DNA of 22,025 bases from Bacteroidales bacterium GP2. Lineage in GTDB: Bacteria; Bacteroidota; Bacteroidia; Bacteroidales; Muribaculaceae. The notes beneath the pieces are model-generated. The model worked only from the letters and a program-made list of their open reading frames with translations, had not been told where the DNA came from and did not search any database. The position numbers and the translations under genes were made by a program. The DNA is taken from the NCBI GenBank assembly GCA_001701115.1, contig DAAJ01000070.1, forward strand, positions 1 to 22,025. The letters run 5' to 3'. This document shows positions 1 to 6,975 of the stretch, one piece after another (the stretch's first letter is position 1; each line of letters starts with the position of its first letter).

Positions 1-7
1 TGATTTA

Positions 8-15
8 TATATTTG
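8..15 (+). promoter_or_regulatory. Candidate -7 box before the Crp/Fnr gene
   Basis: TATATTTG matches the Bacteroidetes -7 consensus TAnnTTTG exactly. The region where a -33 box would lie is outside the window. It ends only 4 bases before the GTG codon at 20, so either the transcript is nearly leaderless or this match is fortuitous and the gene starts further upstream. Confidence 0.4.
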
Positions 16-19
16 CTCC

Positions 20-586
20 GTGAAACGACACTTCAACACCCACATTGAAGGGCTTGACCTTAAGTTCTGGCACGACCTGATCAAAAGCCGTGGCACACTT
101 CTGTCGTTGAAAAAGGGGGAATGCCTGTGTCGGAAAGGAGAGCCTACAAATATCTGCGGCTATGTGCAATCGGGGTATTTTATTTATTCTGTCCTGGGGA
201 TGGACAAGATAGGCGGCTTTGCATTTCCTGAAGCATTGCTGGGTGACTACCCGTCATGCATGAACAATGCTCCGGCAATGTTTGACATCATAGCTGGGAA
301 AAAATCTGAGGTGTGGGTAATTGACGCTACTATACTACCGACGCTCTTTGAGGAAGATACAGATGCCGGAAGGCAAGGACGGCTTTTCATGGAAGCCGCT
401 TACGTTTCATTAGCGCAGCGCTACTATGCCTTATATGCAAAGACTCCTATGGAGAGATACATCGACCTTATCCAACAGCATCCACAGATCGAGCAAGACG
501 TACCACAAAAGGAGATAGCAAAATATTTGCGCATCTCCCCTATTCACCTGTGCCGCATACGCAAGAAAATCTTACGCCAGGATTGA
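20..586 (+). CDS. Crp/Fnr-family transcriptional regulator
   Basis: A 188-residue protein with a cyclic-nucleotide-binding-type beta-roll in the N-terminal half (roughly residues 28-110, with the turn GECLCRKGEP near 38-47) and a C-terminal helix-turn-helix (about 158-183: VPQKEIAKYLRIS then HLCRIRKKI). Bacteroidetes have many such regulators and most do not bind cAMP, so the signal cannot be read from sequence. The first usable codon is GTG at 20. The frame is open from there to the left window edge (codons from base 2), so a start outside the window is possible; against this, a -7 box sits at 8-15. The gene is convergent with the PoxB-like gene, 74 bases away, and its target is unknown. The family call is confident; the start is not. 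Confidence 0.8.
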   Translation: MKRHFNTHIEGLDLKFWHDLIKSRGTLLSLKKGECLCRKGEPTNICGYVQSGYFIYSVLGMDKIGGFAFPEALLGDYPSCMNNAPAMFDIIAGKKSEVWVIDATILPTLFEEDTDAGRQGRLFMEAAYVSLAQRYYALYAKTPMERYIDLIQQHPQIEQDVPQKEIAKYLRISPIHLCRIRKKILRQD

Positions 587-660
587 ACAGGCTGCGGTCA
601 GATAGGTAAATGCCGCTTTGGCACCAGATTAGGGATCATTTACAGTACGGGGACAAATCA

Positions 661-2355
661 TCAGCTGCCCAACGGTCCAAAGTTACTCAACGGATTGCCC
701 GGTTCAGCTGACTGCATGAGCTTTTCAGAGAAACTGAAGGAAGCGGCATTAGTATCTGTCACGACCGAGAGCAATGCTGGACCTTCTGCGGCAAGCCAGC
801 GCTTCATTGCTGCCTCCAATACAACTGGATCATCCACTGTCTCGGCTTGAAATCCTATTACTTCTGCCATCTTTCCGAAGTCCGGGTTTTGCAAGTTGGT
901 TTCATTCGGAGCCAGTCCCGCCATTTCCATTTCCCATTTTACAAAAGCAAGGCTCCGGTTGTCGGCAACTAGGAGCTTTACCGGAAGATTGTATTGAATG
1001 ATTGTAAGCAACTCCCCCATCAGCATTGAGAAACCACCATCACCGCACACGGCAACTACCTGGCGATCGGGACACGCAAATTTAGCTCCGATAGCCATAG
1101 GCATAGCATTTGCCATTGAGCCATGTGAGAACGACCCGATCATCCTTCGGTCTTTCTTCTGAGTCAGATAATGGGACGTCCACACATTATTCATACCTGT
1201 ATCTACAGTGAATACGGCAGTATCATCAGCCAATTTATCAAGCAGGCTTAGCATATATTCAGGACGCACCGCGCCTTTAGAGCCGGGATTATTTACAGGT
1301 TCTGCAAATTTCTCCTTGATAGAAGCGTAGTCCGCAAGCGCCTTATCCAAAAAGGAGGAGGTAGTCCTAACATTTATCTTAGGTAGAAGAGCTGAAAGGA
1401 AGATACCTGCATCAGCCCTTACACCTACATCCACTTTTGCCTTGCGCCCCAGGCGTTCAGCTCTCACATCTACCTGTATTATTTTCTTATCTGTAGGAAA
1501 GAAGCCCGGATAAGGAAAATTCATGCCGATAATAACCAGCACATCAGCTGAAGCGATAGCCTGTTCTGCCGACCACATTCCGAGATAACCCATGTGACCG
1601 ACATAATTCCTGCACTTTCCCATTAGTTCAAGCTGGCTCTTATAGGTGGTGCCGACAGGAGCCTTGACTTTTTCAGAAAGTTCATTAACCAATTCAGCTG
1701 CATTCTTTGCACCTGAGCCGGCAAATATAGCCACACTGACGGCATCATTGATAAGTTTTGCCGCAGCTTCTATCTCTTCATCCGTGGGTTCGGGCGCCCT
1801 GTCCGTGTATATCGGCTTTGTTGAGGCATACGAATCAACAGCCGGTTGCCCGATTACATCTGCTGGCAAACCTATTATGCCCACTCCTCCTCTGCCAATT
1901 GCCTCCTGCATAGCAGCCTGAAGCATATGCGGCACCTGGGTAGGAGTTGTTGCCATCTCATTATATACGTTACAGTTAGAAAAAAGCAACGTAGGATTAG
2001 TCTCCTGGAAATAATCTGTGCCGAATACTGACGAAGCACATGTGGAGGCAATGGCAAGAACCGGTGCGTTGCTTCGCTGTGCATCGTATAATCCATTGAT
2101 AAGATGCACATGCCCCGGACCACTGCTACCTGCGCAAGCAGCAAGTTTTCCTGTCAATTGAGCTTCAGCGCTTGCGGCAAACGCGCCTGACTCCTCATGC
2201 CGCATGTGAACGAACTTCACGCGTCCATCTTTTGCGAATGCATCGGTAAGATCGTTCAGGCTATCGCCGGTAATAGCATAAATGTGTTTTACTCCGGCGT
2301 CCGCTATCATTTCAGCTACTTGACCGGCAACTTTCTTAGTTTGAATCGATTCCAT
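661..2355 (-). CDS. poxB: PoxB-type thiamine-diphosphate enzyme (pyruvate oxidase/pyruvate:quinone oxidoreductase)
   Basis: A 564-residue member of the thiamine-diphosphate (ThDP) pyruvate oxidase family, collinear with E. coli PoxB over nearly its full length. Visible: N-terminal PYR domain with catalytic Glu54 in RHEE, central FAD-binding-type domain (about 190-330), and C-terminal PP domain with the ThDP/Mg motif GDGG at 438-441 and its closing DN at 465-466 (usually NN). E. coli PoxB oxidises pyruvate to acetate and CO2 with quinone as acceptor, using ThDP and FAD. The E. coli protein ends in an amphipathic helix that binds the membrane and activates the enzyme; here the last 25 residues are Gly/Pro/Ser-rich with no such helix. 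Acceptor (quinone or oxygen) is therefore open. It starts 38 bases after the AI-2E-family gene on the same strand and has no clear promoter of its own, so the two are probably co-transcribed. Confidence 0.88.
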   Translation of the reverse strand: MESIQTKKVAGQVAEMIADAGVKHIYAITGDSLNDLTDAFAKDGRVKFVHMRHEESGAFAASAEAQLTGKLAACAGSSGPGHVHLINGLYDAQRSNAPVLAIASTCASSVFGTDYFQETNPTLLFSNCNVYNEMATTPTQVPHMLQAAMQEAIGRGGVGIIGLPADVIGQPAVDSYASTKPIYTDRAPEPTDEEIEAAAKLINDAVSVAIFAGSGAKNAAELVNELSEKVKAPVGTTYKSQLELMGKCRNYVGHMGYLGMWSAEQAIASADVLVIIGMNFPYPGFFPTDKKIIQVDVRAERLGRKAKVDVGVRADAGIFLSALLPKINVRTTSSFLDKALADYASIKEKFAEPVNNPGSKGAVRPEYMLSLLDKLADDTAVFTVDTGMNNVWTSHYLTQKKDRRMIGSFSHGSMANAMPMAIGAKFACPDRQVVAVCGDGGFSMLMGELLTIIQYNLPVKLLVADNRSLAFVKWEMEMAGLAPNETNLQNPDFGKMAEVIGFQAETVDDPVVLEAAMKRWLAAEGPALLSVVTDTNAASFSFSEKLMQSAEPGNPLSNFGPLGS

Positions 2356-2393
2356 ATATTTTACTCATTTTTTAATATTGCTCTTAACAAGAA

Positions 2394-3500
2394 TCACGGG
2401 GTATCCTGCACCTCATCAGGGCATTTCACGCGAGGACAAGATATATATTTTTCATAATAGGACATTATCATCGAAGTTACCGGCAATGCTATTATCATCC
2501 CAATGATTCCAAGCAAACTGCCCCACACAGACAAAGACAGAAGTATAACCGCAGGATTTAGCCCTAACTCCTTACCCATGATGTGCGGAGTGAGAATGTA
2601 ATCACAAATACTCTGGCTTATTACATAAACAAGCAAAGACTTTCCAAACAGGCTGAGGAAAGACACGTCCCCGCCAAGAGAATATATAAAGCATATCACT
2701 GCAACAGGAATAAGTGTAACATATTGGAAATAAGGAATCATATACAGTATTCCCACCAGAATACCCATAGGAATGGCAAGCGGCAATCCAACTATCGAAA
2801 AACCGATACAGTAGAATATTGCCGCGCAAACTGCCACACAGCCTTGCCCTCGGAAATAATGATCCATATTGGTCTGAACCTCATGCACTATCGGCATGAC
2901 CCTATCCCGGTATTTGTGCGGAATAATCAGCTTGAACCCTCTGGCTATCTGAGGATAGTCAATCAGTATAAACAATATGTATATTATGGTGAGCGCCCAT
3001 TCAAGCACCTCCGCAATAACATTAAGCGACTCTCCCAATAAAGATACACCTTTGCGTATCAGTGTGTCAAGATGGACTTCCGACAACATTGATTTCAGTT
3101 TGTCGATATCCAAAGACTCCTCAATCCAGGTTATAATGCTTGCATATTCATGAGGAATGGCACGCTTTCCTGAATTCACGTCATGGATTATGCCGTTCAA
3201 AGTATCCAGTTCGTTTAAAACATGGGGTAAGAACAAGTAAACAATCAGGGAAATCACACCCAGTACCTCAACCAGAGCGAGGATTGATGAGAAAGCCCGT
3301 CCCTTTTCATGGAGCATCCGCCGGTTCATTGCCACAAGAGGCTGCATGATGTAAGCGATAAAACATGCCACAAAAAACGGGAGCAATACATTTTTGAGAT
3401 ACCGGAGAAGACATATTACCGCCACCGTTATAGCAATACCGATAATCAATTTCATGATACGGTCTATGTTCCAGTAACTTACGTAATTTCTATTTTGCAT
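2394..3500 (-). CDS. AI-2E family (PerM/YdiK-type) membrane permease
   Basis: A 368-residue polytopic membrane protein if the start is the ATG at 3500 (MQNRNYVSYW). Hydrophobic segments occur as a pair near residues 16-52, one near 70-90, and a cluster in the C-terminal half with the family-typical stretch ending in the ILTPHIMGKELGLNPAVILL region. A hydrophilic amphipathic loop lies between. The family includes TqsA, PerM and sodium/proton antiporter-like members; the name does not prove autoinducer export. An upstream in-frame ATG at 3563 would add 21 polar residues not expected in this family. An AGGAG lies about 23 bases before the chosen ATG, which is too far to decide the start. It heads a likely two-gene unit with the PoxB-like gene. 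Confidence 0.85.
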   Translation of the reverse strand: MQNRNYVSYWNIDRIMKLIIGIAITVAVICLLRYLKNVLLPFFVACFIAYIMQPLVAMNRRMLHEKGRAFSSILALVEVLGVISLIVYLFLPHVLNELDTLNGIIHDVNSGKRAIPHEYASIITWIEESLDIDKLKSMLSEVHLDTLIRKGVSLLGESLNVIAEVLEWALTIIYILFILIDYPQIARGFKLIIPHKYRDRVMPIVHEVQTNMDHYFRGQGCVAVCAAIFYCIGFSIVGLPLAIPMGILVGILYMIPYFQYVTLIPVAVICFIYSLGGDVSFLSLFGKSLLVYVISQSICDYILTPHIMGKELGLNPAVILLSLSVWGSLLGIIGMIIALPVTSMIMSYYEKYISCPRVKCPDEVQDTP

Positions 3501-3642
3501 ATAATGATGATGAATATTTATAGCTCCTTTTGATTGTCGAAACCATCTATCTGTCAAACACACAGCCTAATAATAAGTTCACTTTTCACATGCTGCAACA
3601 GCGGCGAAATACTCGGGTAAACTTAATGATATTCCACACATT

Positions 3643-3660
3643 TTTTGCATCTTTGCAAAA
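3643..3660 (+). promoter_or_regulatory. Promoter with overlapping palindrome before the AlkD-like gene
   Basis: TTTTGCA (3643-3649) and TGCAAAA (3654-3660) form a perfect 7-base inverted repeat around TCTT. The -7-like box CATCTTTG (3648-3655; one mismatch to TAnnTTTG) lies inside it, so a protein bound to the palindrome would cover the promoter. No clear -33 box is seen. Confidence 0.4.
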
Positions 3661-3702
3661 TCATGTGCTATGACACGGCATTTCAACACCGGCACTAAAG
3701 AA

Positions 3703-4362
3703 ATGGATAAGTATAATGATATTAAAGAGGCGTTTGAATTATTGTCAAACGATACAAAGGCAAAGGAGATGGCTGCATACATGCGCAACCGGTTCAAATT
3801 CTATGGAATCCAGACCCCGCAGAGAAAAGCCGCTTACAAAGAGCTGATTTCAAGAGAAAAGAAACGCAATGCCGTAGACTGGGACTTCCTTGACAGATGT
3901 TGGTGGGATGACCACCGCGAGTTCCAGTATCTGGTAGTGGATTATCTCAAGGCAATGAGGAAACACCTGAAATTTGAGGATGTGCCACATATAGAGCTTT
4001 TTATACGCACAAAACAATGGTGGGACACAATTGACAGCCTCGATCGGACTGTGGGCAGCATTGCATTCACCGACCCCAGAATAAATGACCTTATGCTAAA
4101 GTGGTCTACAGACAGTGACTTCTGGGTGCGTAGAATAGCCATTGACCATCAACTGCTTAGAAAAGACAAAACAGACACCATTTTGCTTGAAAGGATTATT
4201 ACAAATAACTTCGGCAGCTCCGAGTTCTTCATCAACAAGGCAATAGGGTGGAGCCTCAGGGATTATTCCAAAACAAACCCGGAATGGGTGAGGGATTTCA
4301 TCAACCGCCATTACGACAAAATGAGCGCTTTAAGCCTCAGGGAGGCAAGCAAGTATATCTGA
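3703..4362 (+). CDS. DNA alkylation repair protein (AlkD-like glycosylase)
   Basis: A 219-residue all-helical HEAT-like protein of the AlkD family, which excises cationic N3- and N7-alkylated bases without flipping them out. Counting from the ATG at 3703, the residues corresponding to those shown important in Bacillus cereus AlkD are present: the WW pair at 106-107, Asp111 four residues after the second Trp, Arg144 within WVRRIA, and Trp183 within AIGWSLRDY. The frame also has an ATG at 3670, only 15 bases after the -7-like box; that would add 11 residues (MTRHFNTGTKE) that do not look like the family N-terminus, so 3703 is preferred. It is divergent from the AI-2E-family gene and convergent with the HxlR gene 16 bases away. 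It appears to be monocistronic. Confidence 0.88.
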   Translation: MDKYNDIKEAFELLSNDTKAKEMAAYMRNRFKFYGIQTPQRKAAYKELISREKKRNAVDWDFLDRCWWDDHREFQYLVVDYLKAMRKHLKFEDVPHIELFIRTKQWWDTIDSLDRTVGSIAFTDPRINDLMLKWSTDSDFWVRRIAIDHQLLRKDKTDTILLERIITNNFGSSEFFINKAIGWSLRDYSKTNPEWVRDFINRHYDKMSALSLREASKYI

Positions 4363-4378
4363 GCTGTCTGACTGCCGA

Positions 4379-4738
4379 CTATTTTGCCACAACCGGGTAA
4401 TTTGTTATAGCCCAATCAATAAGCTGGCTAATCAGAGGAATAAGGCTCTTGCCGAGGTCGGTCAGCGAGTATTCTACGCGTGGCGGTATTTCGGCATATA
4501 GTCTCCTCGAAACAAGCCCGTCGAATTCCAGATTCTTTAAGGTGTCTGTTAGAACCTTTGGCGAAATATCCGGAATAGCTTTGCCGATTTCACTGAACCG
4601 CGTGGCTTCATTGACAGCAAGGACGCACAACACAAGCATAGACCATTTCCCGGAAAAACGGGCTATGACATTCCTTACAGGGCATGATTCTACCGCAGTG
4701 AATTTTTTCAAATTATCTTTAAGAGGCAATCCGTTCAT
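4379..4738 (-). CDS. HxlR-family (YodB/HypR-type) transcriptional regulator
   Basis: A 119-residue single-domain winged-helix regulator. The family pattern is clear: SCPVRNVIARFSGKWSMLVL, then RFSEIGKAIPDISPKVLTDT, then DGLVSRRLYAEIPPRVEYSL with the wing, and a C-terminal dimer helix. Cys19 occupies the conserved N-terminal position used by YodB and HypR to sense diamide, quinones or hypochlorite; it is the only cysteine near the DNA-binding domain. The gene is divergent from a cupin gene; between them lies a set of regularly spaced TTAC/GTAA half-sites, the closest 14 bases upstream of this start codon. Autoregulation and control of the cupin are therefore likely. Its 3' end is 16 bases from the convergent AlkD-like gene. 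The ligand is not known. Confidence 0.9.
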   Translation of the reverse strand: MNGLPLKDNLKKFTAVESCPVRNVIARFSGKWSMLVLCVLAVNEATRFSEIGKAIPDISPKVLTDTLKNLEFDGLVSRRLYAEIPPRVEYSLTDLGKSLIPLISQLIDWAITNYPVVAK

Positions 4739-4750
4739 TTTCAGCTGTTG

Positions 4751-4799
4751 GTTACTTATAGGTAAGTTGCTTACATCATTGTAACGTATTGTAATTTAC
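4751..4799. promoter_or_regulatory. Putative HxlR operator array in the divergent HxlR/cupin region
   Basis: The imperfect palindrome GTTACTTATAGGTAAG (4751-4766, 6 of 8 half-site bases matching) overlaps a perfect inverted repeat GTAAG-TTG-CTTAC (4762-4774), followed by TTAC-N6-GTAA (4771-4784) and GTAA-T-TTAC (4791-4799). Half-sites begin at 4752, 4762, 4771, 4781 and 4791, close to one helical turn apart, with a further TTAC at 4796. The last sites overlap the -33 box of the cupin promoter. Assignment to HxlR is inference from position and from the palindromic operators known in that family. Confidence 0.55.
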
Positions 4800-4819
4800 A
4801 AAAATGCGTTTTAGCTTTG
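4789..4819 (+). promoter_or_regulatory. Promoter of the cupin gene
   Basis: TTG (4789-4791) and TAGCTTTG (4812-4819) are separated by 20 bases, the expected Bacteroidetes -33/-7 arrangement. The ATG of the cupin gene is at 4881, giving a leader of roughly 55-60 bases. On the opposite strand TAACTTTG (plus coordinates 4850-4857) is a possible -7 box for the HxlR gene, but no -33 box accompanies it. Confidence 0.6.
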
Positions 4820-4880
4820 CACTATCAAATCAATAGCGGCTTTCCGCTGCAAAGTTAGCCACATTATTAAAATATAAGAT

Positions 4881-5291
4881 ATGAGCGAAGTAAAGATTCT
4901 TAATTCCGGCGAAAAATTTGCCCATGCCACAGTTGGCAGCCTTCACACATTTGAAGGCAAAGAGTTTGTCAAAGATAAAACAGGAGCTACCTCCTGCGAA
5001 ATTTCTTTCGGCACTCTTCCCACTGGTGCCGCTATCCCATTTTTCCACAGCCATAAGGAAAACGAGGAAAATTACATAATCCTTTCCGGAGCCGGAAAAT
5101 TCCAGGTTAATGAAAACGTGTTTGACATTGCTGAAGGCTCTGTAGTACGGGTTGCTACCAACTGCGACAGAAACATCAAATGCACTTCAGCCGAACCTAT
5201 GACCTACATATGCATTCAGGCAAAAGAGGGAAGCCTCGGCGGATACACAATGACAGACGCTGAACTCACAGAACGCGAAAACTTGCTTTAA
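4881..5291 (+). CDS. Single-domain cupin protein
   Basis: A 136-residue cupin. Motif 1 is clear: PFFHSHKENEENYIILSGAG, with His56 and His58, a Glu in the expected stretch and the closing Gly. Motif 2 is degenerate: GSVVRVATNCDRNI lacks the usual metal-ligand His, so metal binding may be by three ligands or lost. Such small cupins range from quercetinase-like enzymes to ligand-binding proteins, and I cannot choose a substrate. The C-terminal tail (about 115-136) is a short acidic extension. It stands opposite an HxlR regulator with an operator-like array over its promoter and ends in a strong terminator, so it is a single-gene unit likely induced when HxlR is released. Confidence 0.85.
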   Translation: MSEVKILNSGEKFAHATVGSLHTFEGKEFVKDKTGATSCEISFGTLPTGAAIPFFHSHKENEENYIILSGAGKFQVNENVFDIAEGSVVRVATNCDRNIKCTSAEPMTYICIQAKEGSLGGYTMTDAELTERENLL

Positions 5292-5298
5292 CCCATCT

Positions 5299-5341
5299 TT
5301 CCCGGTTTCTATCTGGCAACTGAACGAAACCGGGAATTTTT
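5299..5341 (+). terminator. Intrinsic terminator after the cupin gene
   Basis: An 11-base perfect stem, TTCCCGGTTTC (5299-5309) with GAAACCGGGAA (5326-5336), 16-base loop, then TTTTT at 5337-5341. It directly precedes the decayed AraC-type gene. Confidence 0.85.
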
Positions 5342-5365
5342 ATGCCCGATTATAAGCGAAGTCAC

Positions 5366-5373
5366 TATCTTTG
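5366..5373 (+). promoter_or_regulatory. -7 box retained in front of the decayed AraC-type gene
   Basis: TATCTTTG matches TAnnTTTG exactly and ends 4 bases before the likely ATG at 5378. No good -33 box is seen; the expected place is the T-tract of the preceding terminator. Confidence 0.45.
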
Positions 5374-5377
5374 CCTT

Positions 5378-5708
5378 ATGGATGCCGGAGTGAATATAAA
5401 ATTCTATAAGCCATGTGAAGCACTTAAACCGTATGTGCGCTATTACTATACGCTGCAATGCGGCATCCATGCAAGCGTACTAACATTCCCCCTTGGCTCA
5501 CCACAAATCATCTTCCACCGCAAAAATCCCTTATTCATCCCTCAACTGGACTCATTCCAGCCGGAATTCACCATAAGCGGGCAAGTGAATTTTCCGGCGA
5601 AAACTGGCAGTTTCATTCCAATTCCATCACACTCAGATGGACGGCGCACACGCAGCACGCTTCCTCGACCTATTGCAGGGCGAAATTACATCCTTTACAC
5701 TCCCCTGA
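5378..5708 (+). pseudogene. Decayed AraC-type regulator: N-terminal ligand domain only, frameshifted
   Basis: From ATG 5378 the frame encodes an N-terminal sensor domain of the kind found in Bacteroidetes AraC regulators (DUF6597-like): FYKPCEALKPYVRYYYTLQ, FPLGSPQIIFHRKNPLF and FTISGQVNFPA. Homology-like sequence then continues in the next frame: from about base 5604 that frame reads LAVSFQFHHTQMDGAHAARF then LDLLQGEITSFTLP and stops at TGA 5706-5708. A one-base-type shift near 5600-5604 would join the two. The middle of the protein and the whole C-terminal double helix-turn-helix are absent; only 62 bases separate this stop from the 3' end of the oppositely oriented thioredoxin-like gene. 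In the original frame the ORF runs on to 5917 but that part is antisense to the thioredoxin-like gene and looks non-coding. So this is a remnant of a regulator. The family assignment is by recognition, not by search. Confidence 0.65.
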
Positions 5709-5770
5709 TATACCAAAAATCCTCGGAGCAATTCAACTCCGAGGACAATTCGTTTCGTTTAAACAGTTCG

Positions 5771-6070
5771 TCAATTAAGCGCTCTGCCGAGCATATCTTC
5801 AAGTTCGCCAAGAGTCTTCTTGCCACTCTCCCTCATAAGTTCCTGACCTTCCTTGAAAAGAATGTATGTAGGATACTCTTCAAGTTTGTAATGCACCTTA
5901 TATTCTCCATTGTATGAAGCATCTACACGAACAATGCTTACACGGTCGCCATATTTGGCACGGAGTTCCTGAAGGAGATACTTAACCTCTACAGCATCCT
6001 GATTGCCTGCATGCTGAAATACCACCAAAGTGGGTACTGATTCCCTGATTTTTTCTGTTAAACTTTTCAT
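5771..6070 (-). CDS. Thioredoxin-fold protein lacking the CxxC active site
   Basis: A 99-residue protein that aligns with thioredoxin over its length: the beta strand TLVVFQHA (14-21), the helix after it, the strand SIVRVDASYN (45-54), the cis-Pro region EEYPTYILFKEG (64-75) and the closing helix. Where thioredoxin has Trp-Cys-Gly-Pro-Cys, this protein has Gly-Asn-Gln-Asp-Ala (22-26), and there is no cysteine anywhere in it. It cannot be a dithiol oxidoreductase; a binding, chaperone or scaffold role is possible, but unproven. It lies 77 bases downstream of the AraC regulator on the same strand and may be expressed with it; no clear promoter is seen in between. No signal peptide, so cytoplasmic. 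Confidence 0.8.
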   Translation of the reverse strand: MKSLTEKIRESVPTLVVFQHAGNQDAVEVKYLLQELRAKYGDRVSIVRVDASYNGEYKVHYKLEEYPTYILFKEGQELMRESGKKTLGELEDMLGRALN

Positions 6071-6147
6071 AAATCATTAATTTTTTATCCTTTGAAAGTA
6101 TAACACCCACGGCAAACATTTGGTTTTGGATGCAACAATCCTATAAT

Positions 6148-6969
6148 TTAATTGCCTACAGTCCTGAATTTTCGCGGTGACATGCCAAGATGCTTTACGC
6201 AAAACCGGCTGAAATAACTCACTGAACTGAAATTCATTTCATCGGCAATTTGAGTGATAGACAGGCGATTGTCCTTTAACAGTTCAAGAATGACCGATGC
6301 TGCGGTGTGATTTATATGCTGCGACACACTGATTCCGGTGATACGTTTAATGGTTTCTGACAAATATTTAACAGATACATTTAACTTTGATGCGTAAAAT
6401 GCCGGATTTCTATGGACTTTTGGCTCACCATCACTTATCATGGCAAGAAATCTTCCGGTAACATATCCTACCCTGTCTGTAATTGTTTCACCACCGTTAC
6501 ATTCCAGATGAAAATCAAAAAGGTCATATATCATGGTGCGGAATAGCCCGCCGATCATTTCATTGTAAAACCTGTGCCCGGAATCAACAGAGCGCGCAGC
6601 AATATGCCGGATATCATTAGAAAACTTCTCTACCTGGCATTTATCGGCATGTATTATAGGATTAGCGAAAAGGCTGACACGACCCACTATGCTGTAATTG
6701 TTTGCAGGCAGGAGCGCATGAAGGTACTCTTCCGGAGCCACTATATATTCACACGCAAAATCTTCATCCTGTTTAATGCCTGATATATTGCGTGGCATGG
6801 AAATAACGGCAATATCATCCTTTTCCATATAAAATAATTCCCCGTTATACCTGAATTCTCCTCTGCCGGATAGACATAGCACATGCACTACGCACTCGTA
6901 AAATGCCGGGGAATTGATTAGAGAAAACTCCGAACCATAAACGATTCTGTCATGCAATACTTTATTCAT
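6148..6969 (-). CDS. AraC-family transcriptional regulator
   Basis: A 273-residue regulator. The N-terminal cupin-like sensor half includes GRGEFRYNGELFYMEKDDIA near residues 35-54. The C-terminal double helix-turn-helix spans about 190-270, with YLSETIKRITGISVSQHI and the second motif ITQIADEMNFSSVSYFSRF followed by GMSPRKFR. An ATG at 6987 would add six residues, but the promoter -7 box lies at 6976-6983 between the two ATGs, so 6969 is the start. It is divergent from an aldo/keto reductase and a flavodoxin; AraC proteins placed like this often activate the neighbouring reductase (for example E. coli YqhC with yqhD-dkgA), so control of those genes is a reasonable inference. The inducer is unknown. 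Confidence 0.9.
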   Translation of the reverse strand: MNKVLHDRIVYGSEFSLINSPAFYECVVHVLCLSGRGEFRYNGELFYMEKDDIAVISMPRNISGIKQDEDFACEYIVAPEEYLHALLPANNYSIVGRVSLFANPIIHADKCQVEKFSNDIRHIAARSVDSGHRFYNEMIGGLFRTMIYDLFDFHLECNGGETITDRVGYVTGRFLAMISDGEPKVHRNPAFYASKLNVSVKYLSETIKRITGISVSQHINHTAASVILELLKDNRLSITQIADEMNFSSVSYFSRFCVKHLGMSPRKFRTVGN

Positions 6970-6975
6970 AGGCTG

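Noticed and set aside
20..58. Similarity of the start of the Crp/Fnr gene to the sequence at 3670-3708 (both encode RHFNT near the start, sharing CAACACC).
   Set aside because: The likeness covers only about 20 bases with mismatches, the promoters differ, and the AlkD-like gene probably starts at 3703, so this is most likely chance.
606..643. Inverted repeat GTAAATG...CATTTAC between the convergent Crp/Fnr and PoxB-like genes as a terminator.
   Set aside because: The loop is 24 bases and no T-tract follows on either strand; too weak to call.
2356..2393. TPP riboswitch or regulatory leader before the ThDP enzyme gene.
   Set aside because: The gap is only 38 bases and holds no thi-box-like structure; the gene makes use of ThDP but does not synthesise it.
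5342..5917. A complete 191-residue gene from 5342 to 5917 in one frame.
   Set aside because: The first 12 codons precede the -7 box, family homology leaves this frame near 5600, and the last 150 bases are antisense to the thioredoxin-like gene. Treated as a pseudogene.
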